From assembly GCA_036497945.1 (NCBI GenBank), contig DASXIN010000175.1, positions 28,633 to 92,632 on the forward strand: DNA of 64,000 bases, read 5' to 3'. The notes beneath the pieces were generated by a model. That model ran no database searches. It was not told where the DNA came from and saw only the letters and a program-made list of their open reading frames with translations. Shown one piece after another: positions 51,367-60,526 of the stretch (the stretch's first letter is position 1; each line of letters begins with the position of its first letter). The stretch is from RYN-230 sp036497945 (GTDB lineage: Bacteria > Actinomycetota > Actinomycetes > Streptosporangiales > Streptosporangiaceae). Made by a program: the position numbers and the translations under genes.

Positions 51367-52455
51367 GTGGACGTCCTCGTGGTCAACGCCGGGTCGAGCA
51401 GCTTCAAGCTCAGCCTGCTCGATTCGGCGGACAGAATCCTGGCCGCCACCGAGGTGGAGCACTGGGACACCGAGGACCCACCACCCAACCTCCGTGCCTT
51501 TCTTAACGCCGGTCCCGTGCCCGGTGCCGTCGGCCACCGCATCGTGCACGGCGGGCCAAAACTCACCACGGCAGCGGTACTTGATCCGCTGGTCCGCCAG
51601 GAGATCGAGGCGGTCACCGGCCTGGCGCCGCTGCACCAGCCGCGGGCGCTGGCCGGGATCGACGCGGTGTCCAAGCTGCTGCCCGGGGTGCCCGCGGTGG
51701 CCTGCTTCGACACCGCGTTCCACGCCGGGATGCCGGCCGCCGCCGCCACCTATGCGCTGCCCGCGGCCTGGCGGGAGCGGTTCGGCCTGCGCCGGCACGG
51801 CTTCCACGGCCTGTCCCACGCGTACGCCTCCCGGCGCGCCGCGCAACTGGTGGGCAGTACGCCGGAGCGGCTCCGGATGGTGTCCTGCCACCTGGGCGCG
51901 GGCGCGTCGCTGGCCGCCGTCCGGCATGGCCAGAGCGTGGACACCACGATGGGCTTCACCCCGCTGGAAGGGCTGGTCATGGCCACCCGGCCGGGCAACA
52001 CCGACCCGGGCCTGCTGGTCTGGCTGCTCCAGGACGGTCGGCTCAGCCTGGACGAGCTGTCCAGCGGGCTGGAGCAGCGGTCCGGGCTGGCCGGGCTGGC
52101 CGGCGCACCCGACATCCGGGATGTGCTGCCCCGCGCGGACCGCGGCGACGCCGCCGCGGTCCTGGCCATCGACGTGTACCTGCACCGGCTCCGCCAGCTC
52201 ATCGCGGGCATGGCCGCCGCCATGGACGGCCTCGACGTGCTGGTGTTCACCGGCGGCGTGGGCGAGCACCAGCCGCCGATCCGGGCCCGGGCGGTACCCG
52301 GCTTCCTCGGCGCCGCCATCGACGAGCAGCTCAACCAGGCGGCCTCGAGCGACGCCGACATCACCGCGCCGGACGCCGCCGTGCGCACCCTGGTGATCAC
52401 CGCCCGGGAGGACATCGAGATCGCCCGCCAGGTCCGCGCCCTCCTCAGCGTCTAG
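51367..52455 (+). CDS. ackA: Acetate kinase
   Basis: 362 aa, somewhat shorter than the common 400. VLVVNAGSSSFKLSLLD starts the fold, GHRIVHGG and FDTAFHAGMP carry active-site Arg and Asp regions, then RRHGFHGLSHAYASRRA, HLGAGASLAAV, DTTMGFTPLEGLVMATR and FTGGVGEHQPPIR. It converts acetyl phosphate and ADP to acetate and ATP. The GTG lies 1 nt after the xfp stop, so translation is coupled. A strong terminator follows. Confidence 0.95.
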   Translation: MDVLVVNAGSSSFKLSLLDSADRILAATEVEHWDTEDPPPNLRAFLNAGPVPGAVGHRIVHGGPKLTTAAVLDPLVRQEIEAVTGLAPLHQPRALAGIDAVSKLLPGVPAVACFDTAFHAGMPAAAATYALPAAWRERFGLRRHGFHGLSHAYASRRAAQLVGSTPERLRMVSCHLGAGASLAAVRHGQSVDTTMGFTPLEGLVMATRPGNTDPGLLVWLLQDGRLSLDELSSGLEQRSGLAGLAGAPDIRDVLPRADRGDAAAVLAIDVYLHRLRQLIAGMAAAMDGLDVLVFTGGVGEHQPPIRARAVPGFLGAAIDEQLNQAASSDADITAPDAAVRTLVITAREDIEIARQVRALLSV

Positions 52456-52461
52456 CGAACC

Positions 52462-52515
52462 CATCAGCGCGGTGAGTTGTGCCCCACCGGCGGGGCACAA
52501 CTCACCGCGCTGATG
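52462..52515 (+). terminator. 24-bp perfect hairpin terminator
   Basis: Arms 52462-52485 and 52492-52515 are fully complementary with the 6-nt loop ACCGGC, starting 7 nt after the ackA stop. The outer 11 bp (CATCAGCGCGG/CCGCGCTGATG) are identical to the outer arms of the hairpin at 63453-63486. Confidence 0.9.
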
Positions 52516-52569
52516 CGTTGCCCCGCCCCCCCCGGCCAAGCCGACGGCAAACGTGATTGCCGCACGCAG

Positions 52570-52602
52570 TTGACACTAGCTAGAATGTGAGAGTAGCTTT
52601 CA
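52570..52602 (+). promoter_or_regulatory. MFS/TetR operon promoter with operator
   Basis: Perfect -35 TTGACA (52570-52575), 18-bp spacer, -10 TAGCTT (52594-52599). The near-dyad TGAGAG-tag-CTTTCA (52588-52602) covers the -10 and is a candidate site for the TetR protein encoded at the end of this operon. Confidence 0.65.
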
Positions 52603-52648
52603 TTTTCAATCAGCTGCCACATTGACTGAGTGATCGAGGGTGGTGACC

Positions 52649-54379
52649 ATGAGCGGTTCGGATGCCCGCAAGTGGTGGGCGCTGGTGGCGATCGCGGCGA
52701 GTGTGCTCGTCGTCGGGCTCGACCTGACCGTGCTCAGCCTGGCGCTGCCGGTGCTGTCCGCCCAGCTGCACGCCTCCACGAGCGACCTGCAGTGGTTCTC
52801 TGCCGCCTACAGCCTGGTGCTGGCCGCGGCGCTGTTGCCGGCCGGCCTGCTCGGTGACCGGATGGGCCGCAAGAAGCTGCTGCTCATCGCCCTGGTGCTG
52901 TTCGGCATCAGCTCCGCGGCGTGCGCGTTCTCCACCTCCTCGGCCGAGCTGATCGCCGCCCGGGCGGTGCTCGGGCTGGGCGCCGCGGCCATCTTCCCGA
53001 TGTCCATCGCCGTGCTCCCGGTCCTGTTCACCGAGGAGGAGCGGCCCCGGGCTATCGCGGTCGTGATGGGCGCAACCTTCATCGGCTACCCAGTCGGCCC
53101 GCTGCTCGGCGGGTGGCTGTTGGACAACTTCTGGTGGGGCTCGGTCTTCCTGATCAACGTGCCGGTGGTGGTGCTCGCGCTGGTGGCCGTGGCCCTGCTC
53201 ATGCCGGAGTCACACGGGGCCCGGGCCACCGGCATCGACCTTCCCGGGATCGCCCTGTCCAGCCTGGGGCTGGCCAGCTTGACCTACGGCTTCATCAAGG
53301 CCGGCCAGGATGGCTGGAGCGACGCCACCGCCGTGGCCACCATGGTGGCCGGGGCCGTGCTGCTGGTGGCGTTCGTGGCCTGGGAACGCTGGATCACCGG
53401 CCGCGGTCAGCCGCTGATCCAGCTGGAGCTGTTCCGCTCGGCCGGGTTCACTTGGGGCACCGTGCTGGTCACGTTCGTGTCCTTCGCGATGTTCGGCATC
53501 CTGTTCGCCATCCCGCAGTACTTCCAGGAGGTGCTGGGCTTCGACTCGTTCGGCAGCGGGCTGCGTCTGCTGCCACTGATTGGCGGGATGGTGGTCGGCA
53601 TGCTGGCCGGCACCCGGCTGCAGACGCCGCGCACCAAGGACGGCGAGCCGGTCAAGGCCGCGCCGCTGGGCGCGCGGCCACTGGTTACCGTCGGCTTCGC
53701 GGTGATGGCCGCGGCGCTCGCGGTGGGCGCGGCCACCAAGGTCACCAGCGGCACGGGCCTGGCCGTGGCCTGGCTGACCGTGGCCGGCCTGGGTCTCGGC
53801 CTGGCCATGCCCGCGGCCATGAATGTGGCGCTGGGCGCACTGTCCCCCGAGCGAAGCGGCTCCGGTTCGGCGCTGATCACCGCGCTGCGCCAGGTCGGCG
53901 CGACCATCGGGGTGGCGGTGCTGGGCACCGTGCTGCTGTCCGGCTACCGGAGCCGGCTGAGCCTGGGCCACCTGCCCACCGTGGCGGCTGAGGCGGTGCG
54001 TAGCAGCGTGGCCGGCGGGGTGGCGGTGGCGCGCGCCACCCACTCGGCCGACCTGCTCATCATGGTCCGGACCGCCTACGTGCACGGCCAGGACGTGATG
54101 CTCGCGGTGTGCGCGGTGATCGCCCTGGCCAGCGCCGTGCTCGCGCTGATCTTCCTGCCCCGCCGGGTGGCCGTGGCCACTCCGGCCGGCGCCGCGGCCA
54201 CTCCGGCCGGCGGTCCGGCCACTACGGCCGGGGCTCCGGCCGCCCCAACGGCGCCCCCCGTGGCCGCGGACGGCACCGGCGCGGTCGGCGTAGCCGCAGC
54301 TGACGGCACCGCGCGCCCGGTCGCCGCCGGACTGAGTTCGGAGGACAATCAGCACCATGACCGAGCTCGGCGCCGCTGA
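52649..54379 (+). CDS. MFS drug-efflux transporter, DHA2 (14-helix) type
   Basis: 576 aa, about 14 hydrophobic segments. LTVLSLALPVLSAQLHAS with YSLVLAAALLPAGLLGDRMGRKKLLLIAL (motif A), RAVLGLGAAAIFPMSI, and IGYPVGPLLGGWLLD (motif C) mark a drug:H+ antiporter. The C-terminal 60 residues are an Ala/Pro/Thr-rich tail built from imperfect 21-24-nt repeats (54172-54240). The ATG at 52649 has GAGGG 8 nt upstream. The gene overlaps tetR by 23 nt. Confidence 0.92.
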   Translation: MSGSDARKWWALVAIAASVLVVGLDLTVLSLALPVLSAQLHASTSDLQWFSAAYSLVLAAALLPAGLLGDRMGRKKLLLIALVLFGISSAACAFSTSSAELIAARAVLGLGAAAIFPMSIAVLPVLFTEEERPRAIAVVMGATFIGYPVGPLLGGWLLDNFWWGSVFLINVPVVVLALVAVALLMPESHGARATGIDLPGIALSSLGLASLTYGFIKAGQDGWSDATAVATMVAGAVLLVAFVAWERWITGRGQPLIQLELFRSAGFTWGTVLVTFVSFAMFGILFAIPQYFQEVLGFDSFGSGLRLLPLIGGMVVGMLAGTRLQTPRTKDGEPVKAAPLGARPLVTVGFAVMAAALAVGAATKVTSGTGLAVAWLTVAGLGLGLAMPAAMNVALGALSPERSGSGSALITALRQVGATIGVAVLGTVLLSGYRSRLSLGHLPTVAAEAVRSSVAGGVAVARATHSADLLIMVRTAYVHGQDVMLAVCAVIALASAVLALIFLPRRVAVATPAGAAATPAGGPATTAGAPAAPTAPPVAADGTGAVGVAAADGTARPVAAGLSSEDNQHHDRARRR

Positions 54380-54971
54380 CCGGCCCACCGGGCTGCGCGA
54401 ACGCAAAAAGGCCAAGACGCGTGCCGCGATCCGCGAGCACGCGTTGCGGCTGTTCCGCGAGCAGGGCTACGGCGGCACCACGGTCGAGCAGATTGCCGAG
54501 GCGGCCGAGGTCTCCCCGGCCACGTTCTACCGGTACTTTCCCACCAAGGAGGACGTGGTCCTGCAGGACGATCTGGACGTGCTGACCTTGGGGTCGCTGG
54601 AGCAGCAGCCCGCCGAGCTGAGTCCGCTGGCCGCGGTACGGGCCGCGATGGCCGAGGCCCAGGCCGGGTTCACCGCCGAGGAACGGCAGCGGTTCCGGGA
54701 GACGACCGAGCTCACCGTGTCCGTGCCGGAGATCCGGGCCCGGGCGCTGGACGAGTTCGCCCGCACCATCGACGTGTTCGCCGCCGTGATGGCCGAGCGG
54801 ACCGGCCGGGAGCCGGACGACTCCGAGGTTCGCACCTTGGCCGGCGCCATCTTCGGCGTGATTCTGGCCGCCACGCTGCCGATGCTTGACCGGGGAGAGG
54901 TCGAGATCGACGACCTGTTTACCGCGATCGACCGGGGCCTGGCCCAGCTGGAGGCCGGCCTGACCCCGTGA
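54357..54971 (+). CDS. TetR-family regulator of the efflux gene
   Basis: 204 aa. The helix-turn-helix is KTRAAIREHALRLFREQGYGG, TTVEQIAEAAEVSPATFYRYF, then PTKEDVVLQDD, typical of AcrR-like TetR proteins. It is co-transcribed with the MFS pump by overlap and presumably represses the promoter at 52570 until a pump substrate binds. Confidence 0.9.
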   Translation: MTELGAADRPTGLRERKKAKTRAAIREHALRLFREQGYGGTTVEQIAEAAEVSPATFYRYFPTKEDVVLQDDLDVLTLGSLEQQPAELSPLAAVRAAMAEAQAGFTAEERQRFRETTELTVSVPEIRARALDEFARTIDVFAAVMAERTGREPDDSEVRTLAGAIFGVILAATLPMLDRGEVEIDDLFTAIDRGLAQLEAGLTP

Positions 54972-54978
54972 GCCAGGC

Positions 54979-55608
54979 TCAGCGCACGCCGTGCGGCCGG
55001 AACTGGACGCTGATCCGCGGGCCAGTGGCCCGGGCGGTCTTGGGCACCGCATGCTCCCAGGTGCGCTGGCAGCTGCCGCCCATCACCAGAAGGTCGCCGT
55101 GGCCTAGCTCGTGCCGCCGCGCCGGCCCGCCGCCGCGCGGCCGGAGCAGCAGCGCCCGGGGCGCGCCCAGGGACAGGATGGCGACCACGGTGTCCTCGGT
55201 GGAGCCGCGGCCGATCCGGTCACCGTGCCAGGCGACGCTGTCCCGGCCATCGCGGTACAGGCACAGGCCCGCGGTGCACAGCGGCTCGCGCAGGTCCGGC
55301 CAGTAGTGCGCGGTCAGCGCGTCCCGCGCGGCCAGCAGCGCGGGGTCGGGCAGCGGCTCGCCCTCGGCGTAGAAGCAGAGCAGCCGGGGCACGTCCACCA
55401 CCCGCTCGTACATCCGGCGCCGTTCCTCCCGCCACGGGACGGTCTCCCGGAGCCGGTCAAACAGCACCGCGGCGCCCGCCATCCAGCCGGGCCGGATGTC
55501 CACCCAGGCGCCGTGGGCCAGCCTGGTCCGGCGCACGGTCCGGCCCAGCGGCCCAGGGACCGGCTCGTCGTCCAGGTCGAGCAGGGATGCCTGCAGCGCG
55601 GTGTCCAT
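54979..55608 (-). CDS. alkB: AlkB-family 2-oxoglutarate/Fe(II) dioxygenase
   Basis: 209 aa. Iron ligands His128 and Asp130 in VAWHGDRIG and His186 in TWEHAVPK; 2-oxoglutarate Arg198 in GPRISVQFR. It removes alkyl groups from 1-methyladenine or 3-methylcytosine in DNA or RNA. TATGCT lies 6 nt before the ATG (55608), so the message is probably leaderless. It is divergent from ung, another base-repair gene, with 92 bp between. Confidence 0.92.
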   Translation of the reverse strand: MDTALQASLLDLDDEPVPGPLGRTVRRTRLAHGAWVDIRPGWMAGAAVLFDRLRETVPWREERRRMYERVVDVPRLLCFYAEGEPLPDPALLAARDALTAHYWPDLREPLCTAGLCLYRDGRDSVAWHGDRIGRGSTEDTVVAILSLGAPRALLLRPRGGGPARRHELGHGDLLVMGGSCQRTWEHAVPKTARATGPRISVQFRPHGVR

Positions 55609-55700
55609 ACCCTGAGCATACAAAACTTCTCAAATATTTGTTCGAGCCACAATCGGGCAGTCGGCCGCGCCGCGGCGGCCCGGGGCCGTAGGGTGATCCC

Positions 55701-56378
55701 GTGGCAGGGCGTGAGCTGAGCGAGATCATGGACCCCGGCTGGGCGGCGGCGCTGGCCCCGGCGGCCGACCGGATCAGCGCGATGGGTGACTTCCTCCGGG
55801 CCGAACTGGCCGCCGGGCGCCGGTACCTGCCCGCCGGCGACAAGGTGCTGCGCGCGTTCCAGCAGCCGCTGAGCACCGTGCGGGTGCTGATCGTCGGCCA
55901 GGACCCCTACCCGACACCGGGGAACCCGGTCGGGCTGAGTTTCTCGGTGGCGCCCGACGTGCGCCGCCTGCCGCCCAGTCTGATCAACATCTTCCGGGAG
56001 TACACCGCCGACCTCGGCTACCCAGCGCCCGCCACCGGCGATCTCAGCCCGTGGAGCGAACGCGGCGTGCTGCTGCTGAACCGGGTGCTCACCGTGCAGC
56101 CAGGCAAACCGGGCTCGCACCGGGGCAAGGGCTGGGAAGAGGTGACCGACCAGGCCATCCGGGCCCTGGCCGCCCGGCAGCAGCCACTGGTCGCCATCCT
56201 GTGGGGGCGCGACGCCCGCAGCCTGGCCCCGCTGCTCGGCAGCGTCCCGCTCATCGAGTCCGCGCACCCCAGCCCGAACTCGGCCGACCGCGGCTTCTTC
56301 GGCTCCCGGCCATTCAGCCGGGCCAACGCGCTGCTGGAGAAGCAGGGCGCAGACCCCATCGACTGGAAACTGCCCTAG
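55701..56378 (+). CDS. ung: Uracil-DNA glycosylase, family 1
   Basis: 225 aa. Water-activating Asp68 in IVGQDPYPTPGNPVGLSFSV, PPSLINIFREY, LLLNRVLTV and the His loop AHPSPNSADRGFFGSRPFS are all present. It cuts uracil from DNA. TAGGGT (55689-55694) stands 6 nt before the GTG, again a leaderless layout. Confidence 0.95.
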   Translation: MAGRELSEIMDPGWAAALAPAADRISAMGDFLRAELAAGRRYLPAGDKVLRAFQQPLSTVRVLIVGQDPYPTPGNPVGLSFSVAPDVRRLPPSLINIFREYTADLGYPAPATGDLSPWSERGVLLLNRVLTVQPGKPGSHRGKGWEEVTDQAIRALAARQQPLVAILWGRDARSLAPLLGSVPLIESAHPSPNSADRGFFGSRPFSRANALLEKQGADPIDWKLP

Positions 56379-56715
56379 CCACTGGTCCCGGGCCTTCGAC
56401 CGCAACCAGGGGATCACTGCCCTGACCATGACCGAACTCCCAGAGAGAGCGGACGCGACTAGACAAGGGCTGGAGTTTCCTCACTTCAGCGGACATGCTC
56501 TGGTGGTGTGCTTACTGTCGCCGGCCATGCTGCGCAAGGCCGGGACCGGGCCGTGAGCTGCCTTCCGACGTGTGTTACGTCGCTGAAGGGGTATTCACCT
56601 GGAATGGCCCGCGGTACGGAGTTGGCCGCCAGGGTTATCGTCTCGGTCGCTGTCAGCGCAGCTGCGTTGCTAGAGGCGGGACGACAGTAGCCTCCAGTCC
56701 GCCGGGGAAGGGTCG
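56379..56715. other. 337-bp intergenic region
   Basis: No convincing gene. Short frames on the plus strand (for example 56508-56690) lack similarity and ribosome sites. An inverted repeat CGACGT-(5 nt)-ACGTCG lies at 56566-56582, about 135 bp before the GH65 fusion gene, and may be an operator. Confidence 0.5.
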
Positions 56716-59700
56716 GTGCCGACCATGGGCTTCCAGGGCGCGATCTTCGATGTCGATGGGGTACTGGTCGACTCGCCACACGACCGGGCCTGGCGAGAGG
56801 CGCTCCGCGAGCTGATGGACGGCGCGTGGGCCGATATCCGGGACCGGACCAGCTACTCGCCAGAGCGCTTCACCCAGGCGGTATATCAGCAAGTGATGGC
56901 GGGCAGGCCACGGCTGGCCGGCGCCACGGCGGCACTGGAGTACTTCGGCGTGCCCGATGCCGGCCACCGGGCCGAGCGGTACGCCGAGGCCAAGCAGCAA
57001 CATATCGTCAAGCTGATCGAGGCGGGCCAGTTCATGGCCTTTCCCGATGCGCTTCGTTTCATCATGGCGGTCAAGGACGCCGGGATCCCGGTCGCGGCTG
57101 CGTCATCTTCCAAGAATGCCCGGCTGTTCCTGCGGCTGATCCGTCTGGACACCTTCGCGGCCGAGCAGCGGCTGGAGTATCCATTCGTCCGACCGGGAAT
57201 GACGCTGCTGGATTTGTTCGATGCCGACATCTCAGGGCGCGACTTCCCACGCGGGAAGCCGGACCCGATGATCTTCCTTACCGCAGCTGACGAGCTTGGC
57301 GCCACGCCGGGCAGTTGCTTCGTTGTAGAGGACGCGACGACCGGGGTTGAGGCAGCCATGGCTGGCGGGATGGCAGCTATTGGTGTCGCCCGCCACGGTG
57401 ACGAGGACCTGCTGGCCATGGCGGGTGCGGACTTGGTCGTGACCACCCTCGACGATGTTTCCCGGGAAGCCCTGGCGGGAGGCCGTTTGGAACAACGGAA
57501 GGCGGCCGCCGATCGCTGGCGGCGGCAGCGGGAGCGACCGACGAGCGCCTGGTCCCTGCGCTACGAGGGCTTCGACCCGGAGCGTCAGGGGCTGCGGGAG
57601 GCGTTGTGCGCACTGGGCAACGGATTCTTCGTGACCCGCGGCGCCCTGCCCGAGGCGCGTGCCGACGACATCAACTACCCGGGCACGTATGTGGCGGGCC
57701 TGTACAACCGGCGGCAGACCAAGATCAGCGGCCGGGTGATCGAGAACGAGGATCTCGTCAACGTGCCGAACTGGCTGTCCCTATCCTTCCGGGTGGCAGA
57801 CGGGCAGTGGTTCGACGTCCGGGACGCCGATATCCTCGATCACCGCCTGGAACTCGACCTGCGGCGGGGGACGCTCACCAGGAACCTGCGTTGGACGGAG
57901 CCGGACGGGCGCCGCACCGGCATGGTGCAGCGCCGGTTCGTCAGCATGGAGAACCCGCACCTGGCCGGCCTGGAGACCACCTTCACGGCCGAAAACTGGT
58001 CCGGAACCCTGCAGGTCTGTTCCGGAGTGGACGGGCGGGTTATCAACTCCGGGGTGAAGCGCTACCGCGACCTGGACGGTCATCACCTCACGGTACTGCG
58101 CGCCGCCCAGGCCGACAGCGAGACCGTGGAGCTACAGGCGGAAACCAGCCACTCCCACATCCGGATCGCGATCGCCGCCCGGACCAGGGTTCTCTCCGAG
58201 GGCATGCCCACGACGGCGGAGCGGCGCTTGGTCGTCGAGCCGGGGTTCGTCGCGCAGTCGCTCACGCTCAACCTCGAGCAAGAACGCCCAGCAACGGTAG
58301 AGAAGATCGCCGCGCTGTACACTTCCCGGGATCGCGCGATCTCGGAAAGCCTGCTGGAAGCCCGCGAGGCCGCACAGAGCGCGGCCGGCTTCAGCAATCT
58401 CGGCGCGCGGCATGCGGCGGCCTGGGATGCCCTGTGGAGTCGCTTCGACGTCGAGCTGGGCACCGCCAACGAGTGGCTCGAGACGATCCTGCACCTGCAC
58501 ATTTTTCAGCTGCTGCAGACCGTGTCACCGAACTCGGTCCGGCTGGATGTTGGAGCCCCCGCGCGCGGATGGCACGGGGAGGCCTACCGCGGCCATGTCT
58601 TCTGGGACGAGATATTTATCTTCCCGCTGCTGAATTTCCAGAATCCGGTGCTGGCGAGCGCACTCCTGAACTATCGCCACGAACGCCTCGGCGCGGCCCG
58701 GGCGGCGGCGAGCGCGGCGGGATACCAGGGTGCGATGTTCCCCTGGCAGAGCAGCAGCAGCGGGCGCGAGGAGACCCAGCGACTGCACCTGAACCCGCAT
58801 TCTCTCCGCTGGCTGCCTGACCACTCCCACCTGCAGCGGCACGTCAACATCGCGATCGCCTACAACGTCTGGCAGCACTACATGGTCACCGGCAGCATCG
58901 AGTTTCTCCGCTTCACCGGCGCCGAGATGCTGATCGAGATCGCCCGGTTCTGGGCCAGCCTCGCGACCTACAACCCTCAGCTGGACCGGTACGAGATCCT
59001 CGGCGTGATGGGCCCAGACGAGTACCACGACGCCTACCCCGGCAGTGACCGGCCAGGCGTAGACAACAACGCCTACACCAACATCATGGCCGTGTGGGTG
59101 CTACTGCGGGCAATGCAGGCCCTCGACGAACTGCCACCGCACTACCGGCGCGAGGTGACCGCCGAGCTCAGGCTCAGCGATGAGGAACTCGACCGGTGGC
59201 GGGACATCACCAGGAAGATGCGGGTGGTCTTCCACGAGGATGGCGTGATCGCCCAGTTCGAAGGCTATGACCGGCTGCGGGAGTTCGACTGGGCGGGCTA
59301 CCGGGCCAGGTACGGTAACATCCAGCGGCTGGACCGGGTGCTCGAAGCCGAAGGAGACAGCACCAACCGGTACAAGCTGTCGAAACAGCCCGACGTCCTG
59401 ATGCTGCTCTTCCTGCTCTCCCGCGACGGACTGCGGGAGCTGCTGCGCAACCTGGGCTACCAGGTCAGCGAGGCGCAGCTGGCCCGAACCGTCGCCTACT
59501 ATCTCGCCCGGACCGCGCACGGCTCGACCCTCAGCGGCGTGGTGAGCGCCTGGGTACTGGTCTGGCTGGACCCCGCGCAGGCGTGGCGCTTTTTCGTCCG
59601 GGCGCTGCTGAGCGACGTCGCCGACGTGCAGGGCGGAACGACCGCCGAGGGCATCCACCTCGGAGCGATGGCTGGCACCGTGGACGTCGTACTGCTCTGC

Positions 59701-59973
59701 CTCACCGGTATGCGGGCTCATGGCGATGTACTCCGCTTCGACCCCGCGCTGCCGCCAGAGGTCAAGTACCTCCGCTTCAGCGTCCATTACCGGGGACATC
59801 GGGTGGACATCATGCTTACCGACGATCACATATCGGTCAGCTGCCGCCCTGGCCCCGCGCCGCCCATCAAGATCGCGGTAGGGGCGGAGGTCCGCGAACT
59901 GACGGAGGGCACGGAGGAGGAGTTCCGGCTCGCCCCCAAGCCGGGTCAGCCGCGCCAGCTGGACGTCGGCTAG
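56716..59973 (+). CDS. HAD beta-phosphoglucomutase fused to GH65 glycoside phosphorylase
   Basis: 1085 aa. Residues 1-255 are a HAD phosphatase/mutase (nucleophile Asp12 and Asp14 in IFDVDGVLVDS, AAASSSKNA, GKPDPMIFL, VVEDATTGVEAAMAGG). Residues about 280-1080 are GH65 (ALGNGFFVTRGALPEARADD, GHVFWDEIFIFPLL, general acid Glu769 in VMGPDEYHD, KQPDVLMLLFLLS, TAHGSTLSGVVSAWV). Phosphorolysis of trehalose, maltose or kojibiose would give beta-glucose-1-phosphate, which the HAD part turns into glucose-6-phosphate. DosR-regulated OtsB1 (Rv2006) of M. tuberculosis has related HAD and GH65 parts. GTG start with GGGGAAGGG; an ATG 9 nt on is possible. Confidence 0.92.
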   Translation: MPTMGFQGAIFDVDGVLVDSPHDRAWREALRELMDGAWADIRDRTSYSPERFTQAVYQQVMAGRPRLAGATAALEYFGVPDAGHRAERYAEAKQQHIVKLIEAGQFMAFPDALRFIMAVKDAGIPVAAASSSKNARLFLRLIRLDTFAAEQRLEYPFVRPGMTLLDLFDADISGRDFPRGKPDPMIFLTAADELGATPGSCFVVEDATTGVEAAMAGGMAAIGVARHGDEDLLAMAGADLVVTTLDDVSREALAGGRLEQRKAAADRWRRQRERPTSAWSLRYEGFDPERQGLREALCALGNGFFVTRGALPEARADDINYPGTYVAGLYNRRQTKISGRVIENEDLVNVPNWLSLSFRVADGQWFDVRDADILDHRLELDLRRGTLTRNLRWTEPDGRRTGMVQRRFVSMENPHLAGLETTFTAENWSGTLQVCSGVDGRVINSGVKRYRDLDGHHLTVLRAAQADSETVELQAETSHSHIRIAIAARTRVLSEGMPTTAERRLVVEPGFVAQSLTLNLEQERPATVEKIAALYTSRDRAISESLLEAREAAQSAAGFSNLGARHAAAWDALWSRFDVELGTANEWLETILHLHIFQLLQTVSPNSVRLDVGAPARGWHGEAYRGHVFWDEIFIFPLLNFQNPVLASALLNYRHERLGAARAAASAAGYQGAMFPWQSSSSGREETQRLHLNPHSLRWLPDHSHLQRHVNIAIAYNVWQHYMVTGSIEFLRFTGAEMLIEIARFWASLATYNPQLDRYEILGVMGPDEYHDAYPGSDRPGVDNNAYTNIMAVWVLLRAMQALDELPPHYRREVTAELRLSDEELDRWRDITRKMRVVFHEDGVIAQFEGYDRLREFDWAGYRARYGNIQRLDRVLEAEGDSTNRYKLSKQPDVLMLLFLLSRDGLRELLRNLGYQVSEAQLARTVAYYLARTAHGSTLSGVVSAWVLVWLDPAQAWRFFVRALLSDVADVQGGTTAEGIHLGAMAGTVDVVLLCLTGMRAHGDVLRFDPALPPEVKYLRFSVHYRGHRVDIMLTDDHISVSCRPGPAPPIKIAVGAEVRELTEGTEEEFRLAPKPGQPRQLDVG

Positions 59974-60112
59974 CACACCCGCACCGGCGGGTCAGCGATC
60001 CGCGGGGGCGGCCCGGGGCAGCGTTCGGGGCGGCGCTACCGCCGGGTACGCGGTCATGCGGATCGACCCGGCCATCGTGTCGCCCGGCCCGTCAGGCGGG
60101 CCATCCCGGTGC

Positions 60113-60513
60113 TCAGCGGGGCATCATGCGCAAGCCCGCGTCGAGCCGGATCGTCTCGCCGTTCAGGTACGCGTTCCGGACAATCTCCAGAACCAGCGAG
60201 GCAAAACTCCGGTGCCTCGCCGAACCGGCGCGGCGAAGCCATCGCCCGGGCCAGCGCGTCCCGGGTGGGCGCAGGCACCAGGCCGAGCATGGGGGTATCA
60301 AACAGGCCGGGAGCGATCGACATCACGCGGATGCCGTGCGACGCGAGATCCCGCGCGGCAGTAAGGGTAAGGCCGACCACGCCCCCTTTCGACGCCGCGG
60401 TCGGCATCTACCAGCACAAGCTTGGCGCCGGACGCGTATAGCTGCTCTGCGGCCGCCCGGCCCAGCCCGGACGCAGCCCCAGTAACCAATGCCACCGCAC
60501 CGTCGATATCCAT
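60113..60513 (-). pseudogene. Short-chain dehydrogenase, internally deleted and frameshifted
   Basis: From the ATG at 60513 the N-terminus MDIDGAVALVTGAASGLGRA (TGxxxGxG nucleotide loop) runs to VDADR near 60395. There it meets AASKGGVVGLTLTAARDLAS in another frame; this is the Lys of the YxxxK active site and beyond, so about 100 residues including the catalytic Tyr are gone. A second shift near 60205 separates that part from LVLEIVRNAYLNGETIRLDA. The ends match type II 3-hydroxyacyl-CoA dehydrogenases. It lies 13 bp after phaC and may once have supplied its monomer. Confidence 0.85.
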
Positions 60514-60526
60514 TCGCGGGCCAGCG

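Noticed and set aside
56495..56815. 106-codon frame before the GH65 fusion
   Set aside because: It overlaps the strongly supported HAD start in another frame and has no similarity or ribosome site.
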